Assembly: GCA_034409055.1 (NCBI GenBank)
Contig: DAOUMU010000282.1
Location: 1 to 27,963, forward strand
DNA from: DAOUMU01 sp034409055
Lineage (GTDB): Bacteria > Chloroflexota > Anaerolineae > 4572-78 > J111
Reading direction: 5' to 3'
DNA: 27,963 nucleotides
Shown here: positions 19,678 to 27,834 of the stretch, piece after piece
How the letters are laid out: each line of letters opens with the position of its first letter
Numbering within the stretch: position 1 is the first letter of the stretch
Program-made: the position numbers and the translations under genes
The notes under the pieces: model-generated
What the model saw: only the letters and a program-made list of their open reading frames with translations
Told to the model about the DNA's origin: nothing
Database searches by the model: none

Positions 19678-22035
19678 TTATCCGCCGATGAGCATTCCTA
19701 ACAGACCACCGGTACCCAACTGAGCAATTAACCCGGCAAATACAATGGAGACCATCGACATCAACTTAATCAAGATGTTGAGCGAGGGACCGGTAGTATC
19801 TTTGAACGGGTCACCGACCGTATCACCTACCACGGTGGCCTTGTGGGGATCGGAGCCTTTACCCCCAAGCGCCCCTTTCTCAATGTACTTTTTGGCATTA
19901 TCCCAGGCCCCACCGGAGTTGGCCATCATCACCGCCATAGCAAAGCCGGTGGACAGCCCACCGGCCAGCAACCCCAGCACACCGGCGACGCCAAAGACCA
20001 CCCCCATCAGCACCGGCACGGCAATGGCCAGGATCGAGGGGGCGATCATTTCTTTTTGCGCCCCGGCCGTGCTAATAGCCACACAGCGGGCATAGTCCGG
20101 TTTTTCTGTGCCTTCCAAAATGCCCGGCAGTTCCTTAAATTGTCGCCGGACTTCCTGGACCATAGCCCCGGCCGCGCGGCCCACGGCTCTCATGGTCATC
20201 GCCGAGAAGAAAAAGACGGTCATGGCTCCGGCGAAAATACCAATCAGGACGGCCGGGTTCAGCAGATTGACGTCGTAATAAGCGGCAAAATCTTGCAGGG
20301 TCATTTTTTCAACCGCCACTTGTAAGCCCCGGATCTCGACCGATTCGATACCGGCCAGGTGTAACAGGCCAAAGCGAATCTCTTCCAGGTAAGCGGCCAA
20401 CAGGGCCAGGGCCGTCAGCGCCGCCGAGCCAATGGCGAAACCCTTACCGGTAGCGGCCGTGGTGTTGCCGACCGCGTCGAGCTGGTCGGTGCGCCGGCGT
20501 ACCTCTGGCGGCAGGCCGGCCATTTCGGCATTACCACCGGCATTGTCGGCAATGGGACCATAGGCATCGGTGGCCAGGGTCAGGCCCAGCGTGGACAGCA
20601 TGGCCACGGCGGCCAGACCTACGCCGTAAAGTCCCACCAAGGTGTTTTGGGCGCCCCCGGGCAGATAGAAGCTAACCGCAATCCCGATCACAATGGCCAC
20701 CACCGGTATCCCGGTCGAGCTCATACCCACGGCCAGCCCGTCAATGATCACGGTGGCCGGACCGGTTAAACTCTGATCGGCAATACCTTTGGTCGGTTTA
20801 TATTCGTCGGAGGTGTAATATTCGGTGGCCCGGCCAATCACCACGCCTACCACCAGGCCGGCCACAATGGCCATCCAGAGCATCAGCGGATTGTTCAGTT
20901 CAAGCAAATAAACCACGCCCAAACCGACAATGGCGATACCGATGGAACTGTAGGTAATACTATTGTTGATTGATCCCATCAGATCCTTCATCGTGGCCTC
21001 TTCTTTGGCCCGTACCAGGTAAATGCCCACGATAGACAGAAGCACCCCCACCGCGGCCAGGGCTAACGGGGCCGCCAGGTAACGCAGTTGCATACCAATT
21101 TCAGTAAACCCCTGGAGAAAAGCGCCATTTGTACGCGCTGCTTCGGTGGCCACGGCCGCCACGCCCAGGGCGGATGTGGCCAAAATAGAGCCAGCGTAAG
21201 ATTCGTACAGGTCGGCCCCCATTCCGGCCACGTCGCCTACGTTGTCGCCGACGTTATCGGCTACGGTGGCCGGATTGCGAGGGTCATCTTCGGGGATACC
21301 GGCTTCTACTTTACCCACCAGGTCAGCCCCCACGTCGGCGGCTTTGGTGTAAATACCACCGCCGACACGGGCAAAGAGGGCCTGAGTCGAAGCCCCCATA
21401 CCAAAGCTAAGCATAATCACCGTAATTTGAGGCAGCGGGTTGATACCACCAAAGAAACTTGCCGGAAAGAGATAGTACAAAATGAGAAACCAGGCGCTGA
21501 TGTCCAGCAGGGCAAAGCCAACCACGACCAACCCCATAACCGCCCCGGCCCGAAAGGCGACCTGTAGACCACCGTTCAAACTTTGGCGGGCAGCATTGGT
21601 TGTGCGGGCCGAGGCATTCGTGGCCGTTTTCATACCAATAAAACCGCACAAGCCAGAGAAGAAACCACCCGTGAGAAAGGCAAAAGGTATAACCCTATTT
21701 TGCACCCCAAAGACGTAAGCCAATATCACGAAAATGATAAAAAGCACGACAAAAGCCAGAGTGACTACTCTGTATTGGCGGCGGAGGTAAGCCATGGCCC
21801 CCTCTCGCACAGCTTGGGCGATCTCGGCCATCAATTCTGTCCCTTCGCTGACTTTCATGACCGATTGGTAAAAAATGTAAACGAAAACCAGGGCAATAAG
21901 GGAACCAACGGGCGCTGACCACCACAGCCAGGGTAGAGGCTCGCGTGCTCCCTCGGCAGCCGGCGCTGCCAGGGCAGGGGGGGCAGTCATGAGCATAATT
22001 AAGAGACTGAGTAACAGGAAACTTAAACGTGACAT
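19678..22035 (-). CDS. hppA: Membrane-bound ion-pumping pyrophosphatase, K+-dependent type
   Basis: A 785-residue integral membrane pump that hydrolyses pyrophosphate and exports H+ and/or Na+. Family motifs are present: DVGADLVGKVEAGIPEDDPR (234-253), DNVGDNVGD (260-268), DAYGPIADNAGGNAEMAGLP, and the C-terminal GGAWDNAKKYIE / DPHKATVVGDTVGDPFKDT. In GNTTAATGKG the key position is Ala527 (Lys in K+-independent enzymes) and Gly530, so it should need K+. Glu278 in DLYESYAG sits at the position (6.53) typical of Na+-PPases and K+-dependent H+-PPases, with Gly where plant-type enzymes have Glu. About 16 membrane segments. It starts with an extra signal-like segment (MSRLSFLLLSLLIMLM ... ALAAP), making it longer than the usual 660-730. 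GAGGAG precedes the ATG. Confidence 0.95.
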   Translation of the reverse strand: MSRLSFLLLSLLIMLMTAPPALAAPAAEGAREPLPWLWWSAPVGSLIALVFVYIFYQSVMKVSEGTELMAEIAQAVREGAMAYLRRQYRVVTLAFVVLFIIFVILAYVFGVQNRVIPFAFLTGGFFSGLCGFIGMKTATNASARTTNAARQSLNGGLQVAFRAGAVMGLVVVGFALLDISAWFLILYYLFPASFFGGINPLPQITVIMLSFGMGASTQALFARVGGGIYTKAADVGADLVGKVEAGIPEDDPRNPATVADNVGDNVGDVAGMGADLYESYAGSILATSALGVAAVATEAARTNGAFLQGFTEIGMQLRYLAAPLALAAVGVLLSIVGIYLVRAKEEATMKDLMGSINNSITYSSIGIAIVGLGVVYLLELNNPLMLWMAIVAGLVVGVVIGRATEYYTSDEYKPTKGIADQSLTGPATVIIDGLAVGMSSTGIPVVAIVIGIAVSFYLPGGAQNTLVGLYGVGLAAVAMLSTLGLTLATDAYGPIADNAGGNAEMAGLPPEVRRRTDQLDAVGNTTAATGKGFAIGSAALTALALLAAYLEEIRFGLLHLAGIESVEIRGLQVAVEKMTLQDFAAYYDVNLLNPAVLIGIFAGAMTVFFFSAMTMRAVGRAAGAMVQEVRRQFKELPGILEGTEKPDYARCVAISTAGAQKEMIAPSILAIAVPVLMGVVFGVAGVLGLLAGGLSTGFAMAVMMANSGGAWDNAKKYIEKGALGGKGSDPHKATVVGDTVGDPFKDTTGPSLNILIKLMSMVSIVFAGLIAQLGTGGLLGMLIGG

Positions 22036-22278
22036 ATATTTTCTCCTCGATATGGAATTTTATTTAAGATTTTTTAAGTAGAACGCTAAGGTAAAACGAA
22101 AGGGATCAATAGGTGATCACCCTGCCCCAAACTATTTAGAGACCTATATGGTTGTAAACCTCGACCCAGTATACTCGATGAATGTGATCAAATCTAGTGG
22201 TAAATGTCACTATTAAATTGGACAAATGACACATAATTTGTTGAGAGTATAAAAGCGGGGCAACTTTTTAAACAAAGA

Positions 22279-22339
22279 GGCTTCGCCTATCTTGCGAAGC
22301 CACGACTTTGTCACTTCATCAGAAAGCCAATGCTTTCTG
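22279..22339. repeat. Paired perfect 8-bp hairpins
   Basis: GGCTTCGC-7 nt-GCGAAGCC (22279-22301) and CAGAAAGC-CAAT-GCTTTCTG (22320-22339), 18 nt apart. Neither has a T-tract. The two-hairpin layout suggests a mobile or extragenic palindromic repeat. Confidence 0.7.
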
Positions 22340-22518
22340 GTAGTTGTAGACTTTATTGCCGGCGCTATTTTAAAAAAGTTGTTTTTAATTGTCAAATTGG
22401 TTTGTGCGAAAACGAACGATTGTCCAACCGTGGCAAATCTTTTCATACGATCCAAATTGTTTTGGCCAGATTCTTAATCTTACTTTAATGTCGAGTGCGT
22501 ATCATCGTTAAGTAGTGG

Positions 22519-22580
22519 GGGGGCTGCCTGCAATAATAAAACTTCAAGGTAGCCCCCGTTCTTTGTGTTTGTTTTTGAAT
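22519..22580 (+). terminator. Terminator-like hairpin upstream of the ABC operon
   Basis: GGGGGCTGCCT (22519-22529) pairs with AGGTAGCCCCC (22547-22557) over 11 bp with one G-U and a 17-nt loop, followed by a T-rich stretch (GTTCTTTGTGTTTGTTTTTG). No gene ends upstream on this strand, so it would act on a leader transcript of the operon starting at 22623. Confidence 0.5.
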
Positions 22581-22622
22581 GATCTTAGCCCCTAACTAAC
22601 ACTCTGAAGGTAACGCCTCGTT

Positions 22623-23549
22623 ATGATTCAAGTTCAAAACCTGACCAAATATTATGGCAGTCAAGCTGCCATTCAGAATGTAAGCTTTAACGTCAATAAA
22701 GGTGAGGTGCTTGGATTTCTGGGACCAAATGGAGCGGGTAAAACCACCACCATGCGCATTCTGACGGCATACATGCCTCCATCGGAGGGGAATGTTAGCA
22801 TAGGTGGCTACGATGTTTTTACGCACAGCTTGGAGGTGCGTAAACGGGTTGGTTATTTGCCGGAGTCCGTTCCTCTTTACATCGACATGGCCGTGTGGAA
22901 CTATCTGGATTTTGTGGCTACCTTACGTAAGGTTGATAACCGGGCCAGACGGGTGCAGGATGTACTGGAAAAGGTGGATCTGGTCAATCAAGCCGATACG
23001 CTCATTGGTAAACTGTCCAAGGGTATGCGTCAACGGGTGGGGATTGCCCAGGCTATCGTGCATGACCCCGAAGTGCTTATCTTGGATGAGCCGACCATTG
23101 GCCTCGACCCCAAGCAGATTATTGAAGTTCGCCAGTTGATCAGAGCGCTGGGGAGTGAACATACTGTTATCCTTAGCACCCATATCCTGCCGGAGGTAGA
23201 ACAAGTTTGCAGCCGGGTGCTGATAATTAACAAAGGGCATATTGTGGCCGAAGACACCCCCACCCATTTAGCCTCCCGCTTAGAAGGTGGCGAAAGAATC
23301 AGGCTGCAAACCAAGTTCGCGCCACCTGGTGCGGCTGAAATTTTGCGATCCCTGGCCGCGGTTGAAGAAGTTTTGGTGATAAATGCTAATACGTTTGACA
23401 TTACCTGCCCCGAAGATACTGACTGTCGTCCAACATTGGCCGAGTTGGTGGTAAAAAAGGGATGGGGTTTACTGGAGTTGTGCCCGATTGATGTCAGTCT
23501 AGAAGATATTTTCCTGGAACTAACTGCCGATCAAAAAGTGAGCCAATGA
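22623..23549 (+). CDS. ABC transporter ATP-binding protein (GldA/NatA type)
   Basis: A 308-residue cytoplasmic ATPase of an ABC-2 exporter. Walker A GPNGAGKTT (34-42), the signature LSKGMRQRVGIAQA, Walker B VLILDEPTIGLDP and the H-loop STHILPEVEQ are all present. After the ATPase domain (about 1-215) there is a C-terminal extension (about 225-308), as in GldA-like proteins. The ribosome site is weak (AAGG 12 nt upstream). It is the first gene of a four-gene operon: its TGA overlaps the ATG of the permease gene by 4 bp. The transported substrate is unknown; gliding is only one of the roles reported for homologues. Confidence 0.93.
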   Translation: MIQVQNLTKYYGSQAAIQNVSFNVNKGEVLGFLGPNGAGKTTTMRILTAYMPPSEGNVSIGGYDVFTHSLEVRKRVGYLPESVPLYIDMAVWNYLDFVATLRKVDNRARRVQDVLEKVDLVNQADTLIGKLSKGMRQRVGIAQAIVHDPEVLILDEPTIGLDPKQIIEVRQLIRALGSEHTVILSTHILPEVEQVCSRVLIINKGHIVAEDTPTHLASRLEGGERIRLQTKFAPPGAAEILRSLAAVEEVLVINANTFDITCPEDTDCRPTLAELVVKKGWGLLELCPIDVSLEDIFLELTADQKVSQ

Positions 23550-24253
23550 ATACGTTTGTGATTGCCAAACGAGAGCTGGCTGCTTTTTTTGTTTCGCCGA
23601 TTGCCTATGTGGTTGGAGCAGCATTTTTATTTATCACTGGCTTGTTCTTCTTTTTTACCGTCGCTATAGACGGTGTAGCCACCCTCTCCCAAGTTTTCAG
23701 CGTGATCAGCATTGTCCTTCTATTTGTGGCCCCGATTCTGACGATGCGTCTACTGTCAGAAGAAGCCCGCTCCGGCACCTTGGAATTATTGTTGACGGCT
23801 CCGGTGCGCGACTGGGAAGTCGTCGTCGGCAAATTTCTGGCGGCTTTCCTCTTTTTTGTGGCCATGTTAGTACCGACCCTGTATTACCTCTTTTTACTGA
23901 CTCGCTACGGTAATCCCGATATTCCGATTACCCTTTCCGGCTATTTAGGGGTCATTTTGCTGGGGGGAATGTTGCTCAGTTTTGGGGTATTGACCTCGGC
24001 TATGTCGGCTAATCAGATTATCTCGGCCATCTTGGCCGTAGCCCTCTCTTTGACCTTTTGGTTAGCCAGTGCCCTGAGTTCCATATTTGGTGGTCCGCTG
24101 GGTGAAATCTTTGAGTATTTGGGGATACACAGACATTTTGTGGATTTTGTGTCGGGGTTGATTACGACCACCAATATCGTTTACTTTTTAAGTGGCATCA
24201 TCGCCGCATTGTTTTTAGCCACGCGTGTCCTTGAAATCAGGAGGTGGCATTGA
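23546..24253 (+). CDS. ABC-2 family permease (GldF-like)
   Basis: A 235-residue membrane protein with about six transmembrane segments, beginning with FVIAKRELAAFFVSPIAYVV, the characteristic start of GldF/NosY-like permeases. LLSEEARSGTLELLLTAPV is the conserved cytoplasmic loop that couples to the ATPase. It overlaps the ATPase gene by 4 bp (ATGA), and its own stop is embedded in TGATG with the start of the next gene. It should pair with the preceding ATPase to form the exporter core. Confidence 0.92.
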   Translation: MNTFVIAKRELAAFFVSPIAYVVGAAFLFITGLFFFFTVAIDGVATLSQVFSVISIVLLFVAPILTMRLLSEEARSGTLELLLTAPVRDWEVVVGKFLAAFLFFVAMLVPTLYYLFLLTRYGNPDIPITLSGYLGVILLGGMLLSFGVLTSAMSANQIISAILAVALSLTFWLASALSSIFGGPLGEIFEYLGIHRHFVDFVSGLITTTNIVYFLSGIIAALFLATRVLEIRRWH

Positions 24254-25803
24254 TGGCCGATCAAACCCCTCCCACAATCCGTTCTTATGCCTGGCTGGTG
24301 GCCATTCTTGGTTTGCTGGCGTTAGTTGGCAGTGGTATCGCCTATTTTCTTAACCGGAACTGGGCTTTTGAAGCCCAGCTTGGAGTTGGGGGGGGGGTTC
24401 TATTGCTGGGGGCTGCTTTGTTGCGACCCGATGCAGTACGCACGGCTCTAACTGGACGCTCGGTCAGATATGGTTCCAATGCAGTTGTCATGAGCTTGGC
24501 CTTTATCGGCATCTTAGGCTTTATCAATTTTCTCAGCCTGAAAAATAATCAGGAATATGATCTGACTGAAACGGGACTATTTACCTTATCTGAACAGACC
24601 ATCCAGGTCTTAAAGGACTTAGATCAGCCGGTGCAGGTGGTCGGCTTCTTTCAAGCCAGTGATTCCCGTTTAATTTGGGCTAAAGATTATCTGGAACGTT
24701 ACAGTCATTATACCGACCAACTAACCTATGAATTTCACGATCCAAATATTGAGCCTGCGCTGGCCCAAAGTTTTGAACTCAGTAATTATGGGCTGGTTTT
24801 TGTCAGCGGTAATAATCGTTACGAAACCTCGGAGGTAGATGAACAAACCCTTACCAGTGGCTTGATCCGGGTGACCAGCGACAAACAGAGGCAACTTTAT
24901 TTCATTACCGGTCATGGCGAACATGACATTGAGGACAGCGGGCCGGAAGGGTACAACACCCTCAAAAATGCCCTGGAGCGGGAGAACTATATGGTCAGCC
25001 GTCTTAATCTGGCCAGCATCGCCGATACCGTACCGGTGGATGCCACTGCCCTGATCCTGGCCGGCGCTGACCGTGAGCTGGTTGATACAGAAGTGCAGCT
25101 CATTATAGAGTGGATTACTGTCGGCGGTAAGCTGATGATTTTGGCTGATCCCCTCGAACCGGCTCCGCTGTCACAGCTCCTTCAGGAATATGGCCTGCTC
25201 CTGGGGAACGATTTTGTTGTTGAAGATTTTAATCATTCCCTGGTCACGTTGGGTCCCGAAGGGTTAACCCCGCAGGTTATCGCCCCCATGATCACCCAAT
25301 ATCCCTATCACGAAATCACCCATAGTTTGAATGGTTTTCAGTCCTTCTTCCCCTTTGCCCGTTCTATTAAAATTGTCTCAACTGAGTCCAGTCCTAAAAA
25401 TATCTTGCCCCTTCTTTCTACCAGTGAAGGGAGTTGGGCCGAAACAGATTTACAATCGTCTGAACCTGTATACACGGAGGGTGTTGATTATCCCGGCCCC
25501 CTGCATATTGCCGTAGCGGCTGAAAATTATGAGAATGGCGCCCGCTTGGTGGTTTTTGGTGACGCCGGCTTTGTCACCAATCAAAATGTCTCCCCGCAGA
25601 TGGCCAATCTGGATCTGTTTATTAATGCTGTTGATTGGCTGGCTGAGGAAGAAGAACTTATCTCGATCCGGCCCAAGCAGCCTGAGAATCGTCAGCTTTT
25701 CTTGACCCCTTTACAGGTTAGTCTGACCCTCTTGACCACTCTCATCGTCATTCCCCTGGCTGTCTTTGCCGCTGGCGTTGTCATCTGGTGGAAGCGACGA
25801 TGA
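24253..25803 (+). CDS. GldG-family ABC auxiliary protein
   Basis: A 516-residue membrane-anchored protein: two N-terminal transmembrane segments (about 10-30 and 36-50) plus one near 80, a large extracytoplasmic region of the ABC_transp_aux type, and one C-terminal segment before WWKRR. Family pieces are DLTETGLFTLSEQTIQVLKDL, FITGHGEHDIEDSGPEGY, and the late RLVVFGDAGFVTN. The start is ATG 24253, which overlaps the upstream stop (TGATG) and has AGGAGG (24239-24244) 8 nt upstream; the in-frame GTG at 24244 lies inside that ribosome site. It is presumed to work with the ATPase and permease as in GldAFG. Its stop overlaps the next start. Confidence 0.9.
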   Translation: MADQTPPTIRSYAWLVAILGLLALVGSGIAYFLNRNWAFEAQLGVGGGVLLLGAALLRPDAVRTALTGRSVRYGSNAVVMSLAFIGILGFINFLSLKNNQEYDLTETGLFTLSEQTIQVLKDLDQPVQVVGFFQASDSRLIWAKDYLERYSHYTDQLTYEFHDPNIEPALAQSFELSNYGLVFVSGNNRYETSEVDEQTLTSGLIRVTSDKQRQLYFITGHGEHDIEDSGPEGYNTLKNALERENYMVSRLNLASIADTVPVDATALILAGADRELVDTEVQLIIEWITVGGKLMILADPLEPAPLSQLLQEYGLLLGNDFVVEDFNHSLVTLGPEGLTPQVIAPMITQYPYHEITHSLNGFQSFFPFARSIKIVSTESSPKNILPLLSTSEGSWAETDLQSSEPVYTEGVDYPGPLHIAVAAENYENGARLVVFGDAGFVTNQNVSPQMANLDLFINAVDWLAEEEELISIRPKQPENRQLFLTPLQVSLTLLTTLIVIPLAVFAAGVVIWWKRR

Positions 25804-26354
25804 ATCTCAGGGTTACGTTGGGTTTGATCATCTTGTTGGTTGCTCTGGGTAGCTACGCCTATTTCTTTGAAATAGGCGAAAATGATAATGGCCAGGCTAA
25901 CCCTGACGGTCACCTGCAAATTTATGGCAGAGCCTATGGTGAGTACGATGTTGTCGAGTTGGCAGTTGTCGGCCCTCGGGGTACGGCTCACTTTGCTCGC
26001 ACTGATGAGACGTTAACCCAGGACTGGGAAATGTTGCAGCCAACCCCCCTCTCGCCTGACCAGGTGGACCAGGCGCGGGTCAATGGTGCAGCTACCCGGA
26101 TGGCCATGTTGACAGCCAGTCAGGTTATTACCGGTGTGACCGATTTGGCCCCATATGGACTCGACCTGCCTGAGCTGTCTGTTACCCTGACCATTTCCAA
26201 CGGGCAAAAAATTACCCTTTACACCGGCGCTGAAACCCCTGTCAACAACAACCGCTATATTCGCACCGCCGAAGATGACCAGTCAGTTTACCTGGTCTTT
26301 GGCTTTGCTATAGACGATTTGCGCCGTTTGTTGGACGAGCCCCCGCTCCGCTAG
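25800..26354 (+). CDS. DUF4340-like membrane-anchored protein
   Basis: 184 residues with one N-terminal membrane anchor (LRVTLGLIILLVALGSYAYF) and an exported domain. The pattern FARTDETLTQDWEM, then LAPYGLDLPELSVTLTISNG and IYTG-like YTGAETPVNNNRYIRTAEDDQSVYLV is that of DUF4340 proteins, which commonly follow gldG-like genes. It is shorter than most DUF4340 proteins, with a single domain copy. The start at 25800 is ATGA-overlapped with the stop of the GldG-type gene; an earlier in-frame start at 25788 lies within that gene and has no better ribosome site. Probably the accessory subunit of the exporter. Confidence 0.8.
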   Translation: MNLRVTLGLIILLVALGSYAYFFEIGENDNGQANPDGHLQIYGRAYGEYDVVELAVVGPRGTAHFARTDETLTQDWEMLQPTPLSPDQVDQARVNGAATRMAMLTASQVITGVTDLAPYGLDLPELSVTLTISNGQKITLYTGAETPVNNNRYIRTAEDDQSVYLVFGFAIDDLRRLLDEPPLR

Positions 26355-26432
26355 CTTCCCCTCTCCTAACCTTGACCCCGATTGTTTCCCCTTGAATTTG
26401 ATCCGGGTGGACTATAATCCTACAAAAAAGAC

Positions 26433-26460
26433 TTTACCCATAGGTAATCTATGGTAAAAT
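26433..26460 (+). promoter_or_regulatory. Promoter with overlapping inverted repeat, rRNA methyltransferase gene
   Basis: TTTACC (26433-26438), 16-bp spacer, TAAAAT (26455-26460) preceded by TGG. The same bases form an inverted repeat, TTTACCCATAG - GTAAT - CTATGGTAAA, perfect except for one extra C, so a repressor or activator could bind here. A second, weaker candidate is TTGAAT (26392) with TATAAT (26413) at 15-bp spacing. Confidence 0.45.
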
Positions 26461-26552
26461 AAAAGAGAAACCTTAAGAATCGAAAGTAGAAATAAAGTAG
26501 ATGCGGCAGATGCCGATGGGTATCTGTTATTCACGAACCCAGCGAGGGATAA

Positions 26553-27746
26553 ATGATTACGTCACAAGTTATCTTAAAATCAGGTCGGGAAAAACCGGCC
26601 AACAATCGTCATCCCTGGATTTTTTCGGGGGCGATCAGTCGGGTTGAGGGCGACCCCGCTAACGGCGATGTGGTAGATGTTTGGAATAGTAAAGCCCGTT
26701 TTGTCGCTCGTGGTATTTATAATGCTAAATCGCAAATCCAGGTACGCCTGTTAACCTGGAATCCAAACGATATTATTGATAGCGATTTCTGGCGGCGGCG
26801 CATTCGCCGGGCGATTGCCGGTCGACAAGCTCTATTAGAAGCACAAAATACTGACGCTTATCGCTTGGTTCATGCTGAAGCTGATGGCCTACCTGGTTTA
26901 ATTGTCGATCGGTATGGTCCCTGGCTTGTGGTCCAGTTTCTGGCAATGGCCGCCGAACGATATCGGAACGCGATTGTCGATATTTTAGCCGATTTACTTG
27001 CTCCACAGGGTATTTACGAACGTAGCGACGTGGATGTTCGTGAAAAGGAAGGCTTAGTGCCTATTGCCGGCCCGGTTTGGGGCGAATTACCGCCTGATTT
27101 GATTGAGATCGTGGAAAATGGTCACACCTTTTTGGTCGATACCAAATTGGGCCATAAAACCGGTTTTTATCTTGATCAACGCGAAAATCGCCAAAGGGTC
27201 GCCAAATATTTTTCTGGCAAAGAAATATTAAACGCCTTTGCCTATACCGGGGCCTTTGCCGTGTATGCTGCCCACATTGGCGCCAGGCGAATTATCAATG
27301 TCGATTCCTCGGAGCGTCTCTTGCAATTAGCCGAGCGTAATATGCGGCGTAACGGCTTTGGCGACCGGGAAGATGTTTATGCGGCTGCCGATGCCTTTGA
27401 AATTATGCGGGCTTACCAAAAAACTAATTGGAATTTTGATGTGGTCATTTTAGATCCCCCTAAATTTGCCCATAACAAACGTCAGCTAGAAAAAGCCAGC
27501 CGTGGTTACAAGGACATCAATATGCTGGGTATGAAGCTGATCAAGCCAGGCGGCATTTTAATTACCTTCTCTTGCTCTGGCGCTGTCAACGCCGACCTGT
27601 TTCAAAAGATACTCTTTGGTGCATCCGTGGACGCAGGCCGCCGCGTACAAATCATCGAACGTCTGTCCCAGGCCTCCGATCATCCCGTGTTGCTTACCTA
27701 TCCCGAAGCAGAGTATCTTAAAGGGGTCGTTTGCCGGGTCTGGTAA
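26553..27746 (+). CDS. rlmI: 23S rRNA cytosine methyltransferase, RlmI-like
   Basis: A 397-residue cytoplasmic SAM-dependent methyltransferase. The N-terminal PUA domain (about 1-75) shows HPWIFSGAI. A linker domain contains HAEADGLPGLIVDRYG and ERSDVDVREKEGL. The Rossmann domain has the SAM-binding segment ILNAFAYTGAFAVYAA, acidic loop NVDSSERLL, catalytic LDPPKFAHNK and the final ITFSCSGAVNADLF. The RlmI (YccW) family makes m5C1962 in E. coli 23S rRNA, so the same reaction is likely here. GAGGG precedes the ATG. The gene has its own promoter and a very strong terminator, and is therefore a single-gene unit. Confidence 0.9.
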   Translation: MITSQVILKSGREKPANNRHPWIFSGAISRVEGDPANGDVVDVWNSKARFVARGIYNAKSQIQVRLLTWNPNDIIDSDFWRRRIRRAIAGRQALLEAQNTDAYRLVHAEADGLPGLIVDRYGPWLVVQFLAMAAERYRNAIVDILADLLAPQGIYERSDVDVREKEGLVPIAGPVWGELPPDLIEIVENGHTFLVDTKLGHKTGFYLDQRENRQRVAKYFSGKEILNAFAYTGAFAVYAAHIGARRIINVDSSERLLQLAERNMRRNGFGDREDVYAAADAFEIMRAYQKTNWNFDVVILDPPKFAHNKRQLEKASRGYKDINMLGMKLIKPGGILITFSCSGAVNADLFQKILFGASVDAGRRVQIIERLSQASDHPVLLTYPEAEYLKGVVCRVW

Positions 27747-27765
27747 GGTCAATCTCTGAAATACA

Positions 27766-27815
27766 AAGAGACGAGGATACCAATTTTTCCTGGTATCCTC
27801 GTCTCTTCTTTTTTT
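27766..27815 (+). terminator. Strong rho-independent terminator after rlmI
   Basis: A perfect 17-bp stem (27766-27782 with 27791-27807; arms begin AAGAGACGAGG and TGGTATCCTCG) and an 8-nt loop, followed by CTTTTTTTG. Confidence 0.93.
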
Positions 27816-27834
27816 GTCCCAACGTAACTACCTA

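Larger units (their letters stand above)
22036..22622. other. Divergent spacer between pyrophosphatase and ABC operon
   Basis: 587 bp with no convincing gene. It holds a pair of perfect hairpins at 22279-22339 and a terminator-like hairpin at 22519-22557. No promoter could be assigned with confidence for either flanking gene. Confidence 0.6.

Noticed and set aside
22279..22339. Integron attC site
   Set aside because: The hairpins lack the conserved R/L core boxes and there is no cassette or integrase in the window.
22213..22455. Minus-strand 80-residue ORF
   Set aside because: Most of it is translated from the two hairpins; no ribosome site or family match.
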